Assembly (NCBI GenBank): GCA_046350295.1 | Contig: JAXMAR010000011.1 | Coordinates: 62,001 to 126,000, forward strand | Direction of reading: 5' to 3' | DNA: 64,000 bases | Source: JAXMAR01 sp046350295 | GTDB taxonomy: Bacteria > Planctomycetota > Planctomycetia > Gemmatales > Gemmataceae | Part shown: piece by piece, positions 49,867 to 59,688 of the stretch | Position numbering within the stretch: position 1 is the stretch's first letter | How the letters are laid out: each line of letters starts with the position of its first letter | Made by a program: the position numbers and the translations under genes | Notes under the pieces: generated by a model | The model's database searches: none | Told to the model about the DNA's origin: nothing | Seen by the model: the letters and a program-made list of their open reading frames with translations, nothing else

Positions 49867-52800
49867 ATGATCTCATCCCGCGCTGCCCGCTGGCTCGCTC
49901 TGCTCGTTCTCGTGGCGGCGGTGGCAGCAGGAGTCTTCTTTTTCTGGCCGCGGCCGGCGCCGTTGCCCGCTCCCGGCTCTGCCGAATATCGCGAATACGT
50001 CCGGACGTTCTATATTGGCGTCGCCGCTCTCGACGCCGGCCGCGACGAGCTGGCCCTCGAGAAGCTCGGCAAGGCCACGCAGCTGGTCCCGAGCGAGCCG
50101 GCCGCCTGGGCCGACCTCGGCTTGCTGCACCTGCGCAAGAATAACCTCCAGGAAGCCGACCGAGACCTGAAGCGCGCCCGCCGAGCTGGCGTCCGGTAAC
50201 GGCGCGATCGAGGCCCTCCTCGGCGCGCTCGCCGAGAAGCAAGGCCGGCAACCCGACGCCGTCCGCCACTATCGCAAGAGCGTGGAGTCGCGCCCGAACG
50301 ATTTACCCTTGCTTTACGTCCTGGCTCAGGCGGTGAGCAAGGAAGCGGACGCGGACAGTGAAGCGGCGTATCAACGCCTCCTCGAGCGCATTCTCAAGCT
50401 CCAACCCAACAACCTCCGCGTCCTGGCACAACACGCCATGTCGGCATGGCGTCGCAAGGATCAGGCGGCGTTTCAAGCGTCGCTTGGCCGCATGAAAAAA
50501 CTCGCCCCGGCCTGGACGCCCGCCTCCAAGGAGGTCCTGGCCGAGTTGGAGAAAGCCATCGCCGCGGTCCCGGGCGAGGTCGTGCCGTTGCTGCAGGATC
50601 TCGACCGTGTCTTGAAGGCGGAGCGTGGCTACGTGCGCGATAGCCGGGCCATCGTGCCGCAGCTCGGGATTATCGGCGAGCCGCTCTACGCTTTCCTTCG
50701 TCTCGAGCCCGCGCGTGCCACGCCCGCGCCGCCTGACCGCGCTCTGACGTTCGCCGTGGAGCCGATCGACGGCGCTGACGAGGCGAGCTGGCAGACGCTC
50801 GTTCCGGTCTGGATGATCAACGAGAAGCAGCGCGCCGCGCTGGTGGAAGAAGCGATCGAGGGGGGCGTCGCGGCCGGCCCGCTGGCGACGTTGCGGCCCA
50901 CGTTTTTCGTCGCCAACGCCAAGGAAGTGCGGCGCGTCGACGCCGGGGCGCCAAGGCTCCCCTTCCCCGCCGGACCGAAAGCGACGCCACCGACCAAGGA
51001 TGGTGTGCTGGCCGTCGACTGGGACAACGATTTCCGCACCGACCTCGTCCTGGCCGGCGCGGGCGGCCTGCGCTTCTGGCGGCAATCGTCCGAGGGATTC
51101 GTCGATGTCACCGACAAGACCGGCCTTCCGCCTGACATCTTGAACGGCGATTACCACGGCGCCTGGGCCGCCGACGTCGAGATGGACGGCGATCTCGACA
51201 TCGTCGTCGCACGCCGCTCCGGCCCGCCGCTTCTCCTGCGCAACAACCGTGACGGCACCTTCAAGGCTCTGGAGCCGTTTGCCGGCGTCAAAGACGTCCG
51301 TGCCTTTGTCTGGATCGATCTCGACAACGACGGCGCTCCGGACGCCGTCTTCCTCGACGCCGCCGGCGCCCTGCACGTCTTCGCAAACGAGCGTTCGGGA
51401 CAGTTCGCACCCTGGCCGAGCGCGGCGCCGGCGGGCCTGTTCCGCGCCGTTGCCGCGGGCGCCATTCACGATGACGACGGCTTCGCTCTCGTCCTCCTCC
51501 GGTCGGACGGCGCCCTGATCAGCGTCGCCGATCAGGATAAGCGGCAGGCGTGGCGCACGCGAGAACTAGCCCGCTCGGACCTTGCAAAGCCGGACGCCTC
51601 CGTGCGCCTGTTCGTCGAAGACATCGATAACAATGGCGCGCTCGATATCGTCGTCGCCACCGACACGGCCTCCGGGCTTTTTCTCGCCGATGGGAAAGGG
51701 ACATGGTCCGCCTTGCCCGCGGACACGAAGATCAAAACGTTCGCCCTGCTCGATCTCAACGGCGACGGCCGCCTCGATCTGGTCGGCCTCTCGGAGAAGG
51801 GCCGGCCCGAGCGCGGCATGCAAGACGGCAAGAAGAGCTATCGCTGGCAGTCCCTCTGGCCGCTCGCCAATCCCAAGGCCGGTGACGATCGCATCAACTC
51901 CTTCGCGGTCGGCGGTGAGGTCGAAATCCGCTCGGGCCTGCTCGTGCAAAAACGGGCCATTCGCGGTCTGGGCGTCCACTTCGGCCTCGGCGAGCACGAC
52001 GAGGTCGACGTGGCCCGCATCGTCTGGCCCAACGGCGTGCCGCAATGGGAGTTCGACACACGCGCCGATGTTTTCCTGACCGCCTCCCAGCGTCTCACGG
52101 GCTCGTGTCCGTTTCTCTTCACCTGGGACGGCGCCGGCGTCCGCTTCGCCGGCGACTTCATGTGGGGCACACCGCTCGGCATGTACGTCAACGGGCAGAA
52201 CATCGGCGAGTTCCCGCAGACGACCGAATGGCTGAAGATTTCCGGCGAAGCCTTGAAGCCGCGCGACGGCGCTTACGACGTCCGCGTCCACGCCAACCTG
52301 TGGGAGACCGATTTCCTCGACCAGCTTGCCCTTATTGTTGTCGATCATCCGCCCGATACCGAAATCCACGTCGACGAACGCTTCTTCCTCACGCCGACGC
52401 CGCCCAGGTTCTATCTCACGACGCCGGTTCAACCGGTCCCGCACGCCTGGGACCATCACGGCGGCGATGTAACGGAACTGGTGCGCGCCGTGGACGGCCG
52501 CTACGTCGACAAGTGCGGCCGGGGCCGCTTTCAGGGCGTCGTTCCCGAGCACTGGATCGAGGTCGACCTCGGGGAAGAGGCGTGCGAAGGTCCGCTGCTC
52601 CTCGTCGCCCGCGGCTGGCTGCATCCGACCAATACGTCGATCAACGTCGCCCTGGACCAAGGCAAGCACGAAGCGCCGCGGCCGCTCTGCCTGGACATCC
52701 CCGACGGCAAAGGGGGCTGGAAGACCGTCCTTCCCGCGCTCGGCTTCCCGGCCGGCAAGGATAAGACGATGGTAATCCGGCTTGACGGTATCGAAGGCGA

Positions 52801-53416
52801 GGCGGGCGGCGCAAGGCCCCGGATCGCTCCGCGCCGTTTCCGCCTGCGCACAACCATGGAGATCTTTTGGGACTTCCTGGGGACCGCGCGTGAGCTGGAT
52901 CCCAAGCTGGCCCGCTTGCAGCGCCCGACGCCGGCGGCCGCCGAGTTGCGCTATCGCGGCATCCTGGAGATGACGCGGAAGGACGCAAGTTCCCCAGAGT
53001 TGCCCAACTATGATAAGGTGAACGTCGCGGGCCAGCCGTGGCGCGACCTGACCGGCTTCTACACACGTTTCGGCGACGTGCGCGAGCTGGTGGCGAAAGT
53101 CGACGACCGTTACGTCATCATGAATGCCGGGGATGAGATCGCTTTTCGCTTCCCCGCGCCGGCGTCGCCGCCTTCCGGCTGGAAGCGCGATTTCATCTGG
53201 GAATGCGACGGCTGGACGCGTGACGGCGACCTCAACACGCGCTTCGGCGCGACCGTGTTGCCGCTGCCGGCGCACGGCGTGAAGGAGGAGCGGCTTCCGA
53301 CGCGTCTGGAGGACGACCCGGTTTTCCGCCGCTTCCCGGCCGATTGGCGCGATTACCATACGCGCTTCGTGACGAGCGATGTCTTCGCGCGCGGCTTGCG
53401 GGCCTTCAAACGCTGA
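49867..53416 (+). CDS. TPR plus FG-GAP/ASPIC (CRTAC1-like) protein, one frameshift near 50180
   Basis: About 1,180 residues in two frames. Frame one (49867-50199) gives a membrane anchor (WLALLVLVAAVAAGVFFFWP) and a TPR unit. An extra C near 50180 breaks it; removing that base gives ARELASGNGAIEALLGALAE, continuing the TPR helices. The second frame (to 53416) carries FG-GAP blades with DxDxDG-type sites (VDWDNDFRTDLVLAG, DVEMDGDLDIVVARRS, DIDNNGALDIVVA), an ASPIC/UnbV segment (GLGVHFGLGEHDEVDVARIV) and a ~450-residue C-terminal domain starting LFTWDGAGVRFAGDF. Exposed beta-propeller adhesion or scaffold roles are common for such proteins. First gene of a three-gene operon. Confidence 0.82.
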
Positions 53417-53426
53417 AACGAATCCC

Positions 53427-54494
53427 ATGCGCATCCGCGATCGCCGTGTCCGCGCCGCCCTGGCCGTCGTTCTCCTTGGCTTGATCGGCGTTGCGGTTTA
53501 CTTTGCCATCAGCCAGTACCTCGCCAAGCGACAGTACGACCTGGCCCGCGCCGCGCTCGAACGCTGCGACTTTCAGGAAGCGCTCCAGCATCTCGACGAG
53601 TATTTGCAGCGCCGCCCCACCGATGGCGCCGCCCTTGTTCTGGCGGCGCAGGCGGCGCGGCGGAGCGGGGACCTTGCCGACGCCGACCGCCGCCTGCGCC
53701 TGGCATTCGACCAGGGCGCCGACGCGGACGAACTCGCCGTCGAGCACGACCTGTTGCGCGTGCAAATCGGCCATCTCGCCGCCGCCGAGCGCCTGGCGGC
53801 CTTCTGCAAGAAGAACCCCGCCGGGCCCGAGACCGGCCTGGCCCTCGAAGCGCTCATCGAGGGGGGCATGCGCGCCTTTCACCTGGCCCTCGCGGCCTGG
53901 AGCGTCGACTTCTGGCTCGAGCATCGCTTCGGCTCCCTCGATCAGACGCGCGGCCTCCTTTGGCGCGGCCGACTCTACGAGATGTCCGAAGACTTTGGCC
54001 AGGCCCTGCTCGATTTCCGCAAGGCTGCGGAGCTTTCTCCCGAGTTTGTGCCGGCCCGGCTCGCCCTCGCCGAGGCGTTGCTCCGCGCGGAGCCGCGCCA
54101 GGCGGTCTCCGAGGTCGAATGGCTGACGGGGCACGCGGCCCGGAATCCGGACGTGCGTTTCGTGAGCGCTCGTTTGCGCCGGGCCCTGGGGCGGCCCGAG
54201 GAGGCCGGCGTGGCGCTGGACGAGCTATTGACGGCGCAGCCGAAGCGGGTCGACGCGCTGGTGGAGCGCGGTCGTGTGGCGCTGGATCGGGGCCGGGCCG
54301 AGGAGGCAGAGCCGTGGCTGCGCAAGGCGGAAAAGCTCGCGCCCGAGCAGCGTGACGTCAACGTCGCGCTGGCCGATTGTCTGCGCCTGGCAGGCAAGCT
54401 CGAAGAAGCGAAGACGTACCAGGACAAGGCGAAAGAGATTCAGGATCGCCTCGAGAAAGCGCTGGAAGAGCTTCGCAAGGCCGAAAAGAAATAA
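53427..54494 (+). CDS. Membrane-anchored TPR protein
   Basis: A 355-residue protein with an N-terminal membrane helix (AALAVVLLGLIGVAVYFAIS) and about eight TPR-like helix pairs: LARAALERCDFQEALQHLDE, GRLYEMSEDFGQALLDFRKA, ARLRRALGRPEEAGVALDEL, GRVALDRGRAEEAEPWLRKA and ADCLRLAGKLEEAKTYQDKA. The last 30 residues form a charged coiled-coil helix. It starts 10 bases after the stop of the preceding CRTAC1 gene and is followed by another one after 20 bases, so it is probably a binding partner for these proteins. Confidence 0.82.
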   Translation: MRIRDRRVRAALAVVLLGLIGVAVYFAISQYLAKRQYDLARAALERCDFQEALQHLDEYLQRRPTDGAALVLAAQAARRSGDLADADRRLRLAFDQGADADELAVEHDLLRVQIGHLAAAERLAAFCKKNPAGPETGLALEALIEGGMRAFHLALAAWSVDFWLEHRFGSLDQTRGLLWRGRLYEMSEDFGQALLDFRKAAELSPEFVPARLALAEALLRAEPRQAVSEVEWLTGHAARNPDVRFVSARLRRALGRPEEAGVALDELLTAQPKRVDALVERGRVALDRGRAEEAEPWLRKAEKLAPEQRDVNVALADCLRLAGKLEEAKTYQDKAKEIQDRLEKALEELRKAEKK

Positions 54495-54514
54495 CGCATA
54501 CGGTGGAACGAGGC

Positions 54515-56293
54515 ATGACCCTATCCCAGCAGCCGACGCCGACAACTTCCCTTTTCGGTCACCGCCGAATCGTCACGCTCGCCGTTGTCGTGGTCGCGCT
54601 CGCCGCCGGCCTCGGCATTTTCCTTCTGAGCCGGAAGAAGGATGACCCGGGACCTTCGCCGCCGCCTATCTTGGCCGATGCGGCAATCCCGGACGGTCCG
54701 CCTTTCTTTCGCGATGTCACCGCCGATTCCGGCGTCCACTTTTCCTATCGCAACGGCGAGGAAGCCGACCGGTACACGATTCTGGAATCCGTGGGCGGCG
54801 GCGTGGCCCTGATCGACTATGACGGCGACGGTTTGCTCGATCTCTTCTTCACCGGCGGCGGTTATTTCGACGGGGGCAAGGTCAAGGGCCACCCCTGCAA
54901 GCTCTACAAGAACCTCGGCGCTTTCCAGTTCCGCGACGTGACCGCCGAGACGGGGCTCGACAAGATCGACTTCTACAGTCATGGCGCCGCCGTCGCCGAC
55001 TACGACCGGGACGGCCGGCCCGACCTGCTCGTCACCGGCTTCGGTCATGTCGCCCTCTTTCGCAATGTCGACGGCAAGCGCTTCGTTGACGAGACGGCGA
55101 AGGCCGGGGTCAGGGATGCGTCCTGGGCCACGAGCGCCGGCTTTGCCGATCTCTTCGGCAGCGGCTATCCCGATCTCTACATCTGCCATTACTGCGACTG
55201 GTCCCCGGCCAACGACCCGGTGTGCAAGGGGAAAGGGAAGGTCGAGCGCGACGTCTGCCCGCCGCAGCGCTTCAAGCCCCTGGTCCACGCGCTCTTCCGC
55301 AACAACGGCGACGGGACGTTCCGCGACATCACGACCGAGGTTCCACTCCGCGGCGACGGCATGGGCCTGGGCGTCGTCCTGGCCGATTTCTCAGGGGAGG
55401 GCCGGCCCGGCATTTACGTAGCGAACGACGCCTCCAACAACCACCTCTACCTCAACCGCAAGGGCAAGCTCGAAGAGGTGGGGCGGCGCGCCGGCGTCGA
55501 TGTCGACGAGCACGGCATGTACAACGGCAGCATGGGCGTGGACGCCGCCGATTATGACGGCAGCGGCCGGGCTTCGCTGTTCGTCGCCAATTTCCAGGGG
55601 GAGATCCACGCCCTCTATCAGAACACCGGCAAGGAGCGCTTCCTCTACCAGTCCCATCCCGCCGGCATCGCCTCCCTGAGCCGCCACTTCGTCGGCTTCG
55701 GCGCCGCCTTCGTCGACTTCGACAACGACGGCTGGGAGGATCTCGTCGTCGCCAACGGCCATGTGCTGCGCCATCCGCTCGGCAGCACGCTCAAGCAAAT
55801 GCCGCTGCTGCTCAAGAACGTGCAGCGCGGCGAGCGCCGCGTCTTCCAGGATTGGAGCAAGCGCGGCGGCGTCTTTTTCGATACCGCGGCCATCGGCCGA
55901 GGTCTCGCCGTCGGGGATCTCGATAACGACGGCTGGCCCGATCTGGTGATCAGCAACACCAACAGTCCGGCGGTAATCCTCCGCAACGACGCGGCGAAGG
56001 ATAAGGCTAACCGCTGGCTTGGCCTGCGCTTGATCGGCAAGGGAGATCGCGACAGCGCCGGCTCCACGTTGATCCTGGAATGCGGCGGCCGCAAGCTGAC
56101 GCGCTTCGCCAAGGGAGGCGGCAGCTACCTATCGTCGAGCGACCGCCGCATCCTTTTCGGCCTCGGCGCGGCGGAACCCGGGCGCCTGACGGTGAAATGG
56201 GCGTGGGGAGTCGAGCAACACTTTGACGGCCTGGAAGCGGGAAGCTACTGGGAGTTGCGCGAGGGGGAGGAGAAGGCGCGGCGGATGAAATAG
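54515..56293 (+). CDS. CRTAC1 family FG-GAP/ASPIC-UnbV protein
   Basis: A 592-residue protein with a signal anchor (IVTLAVVVVALAAGLGIFLL) and a beta-propeller of FG-GAP/VCBS repeats with calcium-type loops: DYDGDGLLDLFFTGG, DYDRDGRPDLLVTGF, DFDNDGWEDLVVANGH and DLDNDGWPDLVIS. It ends with a full ASPIC/UnbV domain (WLGLRLIGKGDRDSAGSTLI, FAKGGGSYLSSSDRRILFGL). The first blade opens with FRDVTADSGVHFSY, the usual CRTAC1 start. CxxC in ICHYCDW and PVC...VCPP adds four Cys within the propeller. Function is unproven. Start 54515 with AACGAGG upstream. Confidence 0.88.
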   Translation: MTLSQQPTPTTSLFGHRRIVTLAVVVVALAAGLGIFLLSRKKDDPGPSPPPILADAAIPDGPPFFRDVTADSGVHFSYRNGEEADRYTILESVGGGVALIDYDGDGLLDLFFTGGGYFDGGKVKGHPCKLYKNLGAFQFRDVTAETGLDKIDFYSHGAAVADYDRDGRPDLLVTGFGHVALFRNVDGKRFVDETAKAGVRDASWATSAGFADLFGSGYPDLYICHYCDWSPANDPVCKGKGKVERDVCPPQRFKPLVHALFRNNGDGTFRDITTEVPLRGDGMGLGVVLADFSGEGRPGIYVANDASNNHLYLNRKGKLEEVGRRAGVDVDEHGMYNGSMGVDAADYDGSGRASLFVANFQGEIHALYQNTGKERFLYQSHPAGIASLSRHFVGFGAAFVDFDNDGWEDLVVANGHVLRHPLGSTLKQMPLLLKNVQRGERRVFQDWSKRGGVFFDTAAIGRGLAVGDLDNDGWPDLVISNTNSPAVILRNDAAKDKANRWLGLRLIGKGDRDSAGSTLILECGGRKLTRFAKGGGSYLSSSDRRILFGLGAAEPGRLTVKWAWGVEQHFDGLEAGSYWELREGEEKARRMK

Positions 56294-56300
56294 AGGCGGC

Positions 56301-57205
56301 CTAGCGAGCCGCCACCGGCTCCGCCGCGTCCGGCGTCGTCGCAAGAGGCGCCGGGGTCGCCTTCGCCTTCGCTTGCCAGGCGTCCCAGCAGATCTCGAGG
56401 AGGTTGGCGATCAGGAGACGATGAAGAGAGCGTAGTAGGGGGCGTGGATGCCGGTGATGCCGCCCACCAGGCGCAGACCGGTCTCGACGGCGGCGACGAC
56501 GAGGGTGACGGCGATCTGCCGGCGCCAGGTCCGCGGCGTCGTCTTCGGATCGGTGATCATGAAGAAGATGTAGAGCTGGTACATCGGCGCGGTGATCGGC
56601 GCCACTTCGTTGAGCCAGACCTCCCCATCGAGCGCCGCACGCACGAAGGAGAGGGCGATGAAGGCCGCGACATAGGTGAGGGTGATGTGGAGGCGACCCA
56701 GGCGGAGGAGGATGAGGCAGCCGAGCGTCCAGATGATCAGCAGCACCCAGATCTCGTTGCCCCATTGTTGACTCAACGTCGCCACGGCTTGCGGCGCGAG
56801 GAAGAGAAGGATGCTGACGCCGAGGTTGGATGGATTCCACAGGTGCCGGCCGCCGACGCGCAGGGCGTACTTCGAGCTGATCGCGAGCAGGCTGCAGACG
56901 ATGTAAGGCCAGAAGTAGTTGGAGCGGATCAGAATGCCGACGCTGATGCCGGAAATGTAGGCGCTCGCCAGATGAGGCCAGCGCCCGGTCGCGAACTTTC
57001 CGAGCGCCAGCTCGAGCAGGATCGACGCGACGATGGCGGCGACGGTGTGCCAGTAGCTCTGCAGGATGGCGTACTGCCAGTCGGCGACGGCGAGGATGCA
57101 GGTGATCAGGATCGGCGCCAGGAACCGATTGTCGAGGCCGAGGGTGCGCGGGACGTGCGGCTTCGGCGCGGAAGCGGCGGCGATATTGGACGCGGCGATG
57201 GTCAT
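56301..57205 (-). CDS. RnfD/NqrB-like membrane protein (frameshift near 56412)
   Basis: About 300 residues and nine or ten helices. The family signatures are LAISSKYALRVGGRHLWNPS followed by NLGVSILLFL, and YIFFMITDPKTTPRTWRRQI, as in RnfD/NqrB subunits of ion-pumping electron-transport complexes. I do not see the (S/T)GAT flavin-attachment motif, and no RnfA/B/C/E/G genes are near. The frame stops at 56411 after YYALFIVS, but a second frame continues with LIANLLEICWDAWQAKAKAT to 56301; one missing C would join them. It is downstream of a CRTAC1 gene, a pairing seen in several planctomycetes. Confidence 0.8.
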
Positions 57206-57259
57206 GGCTCGTTGCGATTCAAATCCAGCAGCTGGGACGCGCGAGCGCCCCAAAGGCCG

Positions 57260-59044
57260 CTATTTCGGCTCGCGGATCCGGTGCAGTTTGCCGACCTCCG
57301 GGGCGCGCAACGTCTGGGTTTGGCCCGACGGCCAACGAATCTCCGCCCGGTCGACGCGCGGGCTTTTCCCCAGCCCGAAGTGGAGCCGGCGCTGGTTCTG
57401 CGCGGAGTAGCCGCTGCCGCCGGAAACCTCTTGCAGCTGCACCTGGTCGTTCCAGAACAGTTTGACCTGGGCGCCGATGGCGCTCTTGTTGCTCTTCGTT
57501 CCTTCCAGCTCGAACTGGATCCAGGCATTGTCGGGCGCCACGGTATTCTTGTAAACGAGCAACGGCCCCTTCTGGTTCGCCAGCACCACGTCGAGTACGC
57601 CCCGGTTCCACAGGTCGACGAGGACGACGGCACGCCCGTCGAACGTGTCGCGCACGCCGACCGCCTTGGCCACGTCGTCGAACTTGCCGGCGCGGTTGAC
57701 CCAGAGGCACTTTTGTTGCCGGCCGGCCAGGCTGCGGCCTTTCATGTCCGGCCAGTTGGCGGCGTCGATGATGATGTTCTTGTGGGCCCCGGCAATGCGC
57801 GAGTAATCGTACCAGTACGTCGAACGCGAATCGGTCGTGATGTATCCGTTGGTCAGAAACAGGTCCAGCTGCCCGTCATTGTTCAGGTCGCCGAACTGCG
57901 CGCCCCAGCTCCAGCCGCCGATCTCGACCCCCAGACTGTCCGCCCGGTTCTCGAAACGCGGCTCCGCAGCGGAGGAGCCGCGCGCCGGCGTCCAGAGGTT
58001 GTTGCCTTGCAGGAGGATGCCCGGCTCGGAGATGTTGGTAACGTAAATCGAGAAGCGCCCCTGGTTGTAGATGTCGCCGAAGCTCACGCTCATGCCGCTC
58101 TTGGAGCGCTCGCCGATCCCCGCGCTGCGGCCAATCTCCTCGAAGCCGCCCTTGCGGCTCGCGTAGTATTCGTTGACGCCGTAGTCGTTGGCGACGACGA
58201 TGTCGGGCAGGCCGACCCCGCGCAGGTCCGCCGCGGCCGCCGCCAGCGTCCAGCGCGTGCTCGTGATGCCCGCCTTCGCCGTCACGTCCTCGAACGTGCC
58301 GTCCCCCTTGTTACGCAGGAGATACTTGCGGCCGCCGTTGTCGGCGAACTGGAAGCTCTCGGGCATGATGCGGGTGGTCTTCAACTTCCAGAGATCGATA
58401 TCGTCGGCCCAGTAGCCGGCGATGAATAGGTCGAGCTTGCCGTCGCCATCGAAATCGAGCCAGATGGCGCTGCCGGCGTTGATCCACTTGGGCAGCTTGG
58501 CCTCATCGGTGACGCGCGTGAAGCCTTTGCCCTTGTCGTTGTGAAACAGTTCCGGCTTGCCCCAGCGATAGACGAAAAGATCCTCGTAACCGTCGTTGTC
58601 GTAGTCTCCCCAGACCGCCCCCATGCAGGCGCCGTCCCCGGGCCGGTTCAAGTCGGCGACGCCCATCTTCTCCGCCACGTCCTCGAACGTGCCGTCTCCC
58701 TTGTTGCGGTAGAGCCGGCACTTGCTGCCCGATCCGCTGTTGACGACGAAGAGGTCGGCCAGGCCGTCGCGGTCGAAGTCGACGACGGAAACGGATGCTC
58801 CCATGGCGGCGACGATCGGCATGATCCGGTCGAGCTTGGAATCGAGCGCCGGCGCTTCGTGGACGAACTTGATGCCGCACTCCTTGGAGACTTCGCGCAG
58901 ATGAAAGCCGTAGCGCCGCAGCGATTCTTCGGCGCTCAGGGTGGCGTCGGCGGCGACGGGAAGAGTGGCGCGCAAAAAGAAGACGCTGCCGACGACTGCG
59001 GCAAAAAGGAGCAGGAACAGGAGTTGCTTGACGCCTGGAGTCAC
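57260..59044 (-). CDS. CRTAC1 family FG-GAP/ASPIC-UnbV protein
   Basis: A 594-residue protein with an N-terminal anchor (LLFLLLFAAVVGSVFFLRAT) and a seven-bladed-propeller-like body: DFDRDGLADLFVVNSG, DYDNDGYEDLFVYRWG, DFDGDGKLDLFIAGYW, DLNNDGQLDLFLTNGY. The ASPIC/UnbV C-terminus reads WIQFELEGTKSNKSAIGAQV then GYSAQNQRRLHFGLGKSPRV. It differs from the copy at 54515 across most blades. The RnfD-like gene follows 54 bases downstream on the same strand, so the two probably work together at the membrane. Confidence 0.88.
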   Translation of the reverse strand: MTPGVKQLLFLLLFAAVVGSVFFLRATLPVAADATLSAEESLRRYGFHLREVSKECGIKFVHEAPALDSKLDRIMPIVAAMGASVSVVDFDRDGLADLFVVNSGSGSKCRLYRNKGDGTFEDVAEKMGVADLNRPGDGACMGAVWGDYDNDGYEDLFVYRWGKPELFHNDKGKGFTRVTDEAKLPKWINAGSAIWLDFDGDGKLDLFIAGYWADDIDLWKLKTTRIMPESFQFADNGGRKYLLRNKGDGTFEDVTAKAGITSTRWTLAAAAADLRGVGLPDIVVANDYGVNEYYASRKGGFEEIGRSAGIGERSKSGMSVSFGDIYNQGRFSIYVTNISEPGILLQGNNLWTPARGSSAAEPRFENRADSLGVEIGGWSWGAQFGDLNNDGQLDLFLTNGYITTDSRSTYWYDYSRIAGAHKNIIIDAANWPDMKGRSLAGRQQKCLWVNRAGKFDDVAKAVGVRDTFDGRAVVLVDLWNRGVLDVVLANQKGPLLVYKNTVAPDNAWIQFELEGTKSNKSAIGAQVKLFWNDQVQLQEVSGGSGYSAQNQRRLHFGLGKSPRVDRAEIRWPSGQTQTLRAPEVGKLHRIREPK

Positions 59045-59160
59045 GATTGACCCAACCCAGGGGCGGGCGTTGTCATTCTAGGCGGCCCTGGCATGGGCAC
59101 AAGCGGGATTCGGCGGCGGCGAGGATCCATGGGATCGCGCGCCGCCGGCTCGCTGGGCGA

Positions 59161-59559
59161 CTATTTCTTCCCCGTCACCTTGAAATCGAAGTTGTTGGGA
59201 CCTTCCTTGATCTCGGCGGTCAGCTTGGTCGCGGCGTTGTACTCGGGAGCGACCATCTCGTCGCGCACTTCGGTGTCCATCGGACCCTTTTTGCCGGGGA
59301 TCAGCTTTTGCCAGCTGATGGAGACCTTTGCCTTGCCGGTGCGGGCCTTGACCGAATACGTGCCGCCTTTGATGTCCCCGGTCGCGGGCGGTATGCCGTC
59401 CGCGAGGTCAAAGATGATCATCCCCTCTTCCATCGGCTTGCCGTTGTACTCGACCTTGCCGGTGACGTCGTAGGTCGCCACCTCTTTCTTCCCGCTGCCG
59501 CAACCGGACGCTCCGACCGCGACCATAAGAATCAACCCCGCGCCAAACGCTCTTACCAT
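59161..59559 (-). CDS. Small lipoprotein associated with DUF1559
   Basis: A 132-residue lipoprotein with a lipobox (VAVGASGCGSGKKE). The mature domain starts YDVTGKVEYNGKPMEEGMII and ends GPNNFDFKVTGKK; this is the carboxypeptidase-regulatory-like beta-sandwich that planctomycetes usually encode just after a DUF1559 gene. GGAGAGC precedes the ATG. The upstream DUF1559 gene is separated from it by a strong terminator, so it may be expressed by read-through at a lower level. Confidence 0.8.
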   Translation of the reverse strand: MVRAFGAGLILMVAVGASGCGSGKKEVATYDVTGKVEYNGKPMEEGMIIFDLADGIPPATGDIKGGTYSVKARTGKAKVSISWQKLIPGKKGPMDTEVRDEMVAPEYNAATKLTAEIKEGPNNFDFKVTGKK

Positions 59560-59625
59560 GATGCTCTCCACGAGATGCCAGGAACGGAAGAAAGCCGCGC
59601 CCGAAGCCGCGGCTGGGATCGGCGG

Positions 59626-59665
59626 AAAAAAGAGCGCCGGCTCTGGCAATACCCAGGGCCGGCGC
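59626..59665 (-). terminator. Intrinsic terminator after the DUF1559 gene
   Basis: The stem pairs GCGCCGGCTCTGG (59634-59646) with CCCAGGGCCGGCGC (59652-59665), one G-U pair, loop CAATA. On the minus strand it is followed directly by CTCTTTTTT. It lies 24 bases after the DUF1559 stop and before the lipoprotein gene. Confidence 0.85.
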
Positions 59666-59688
59666 CCGCAAACACGATTTACGAGTTC

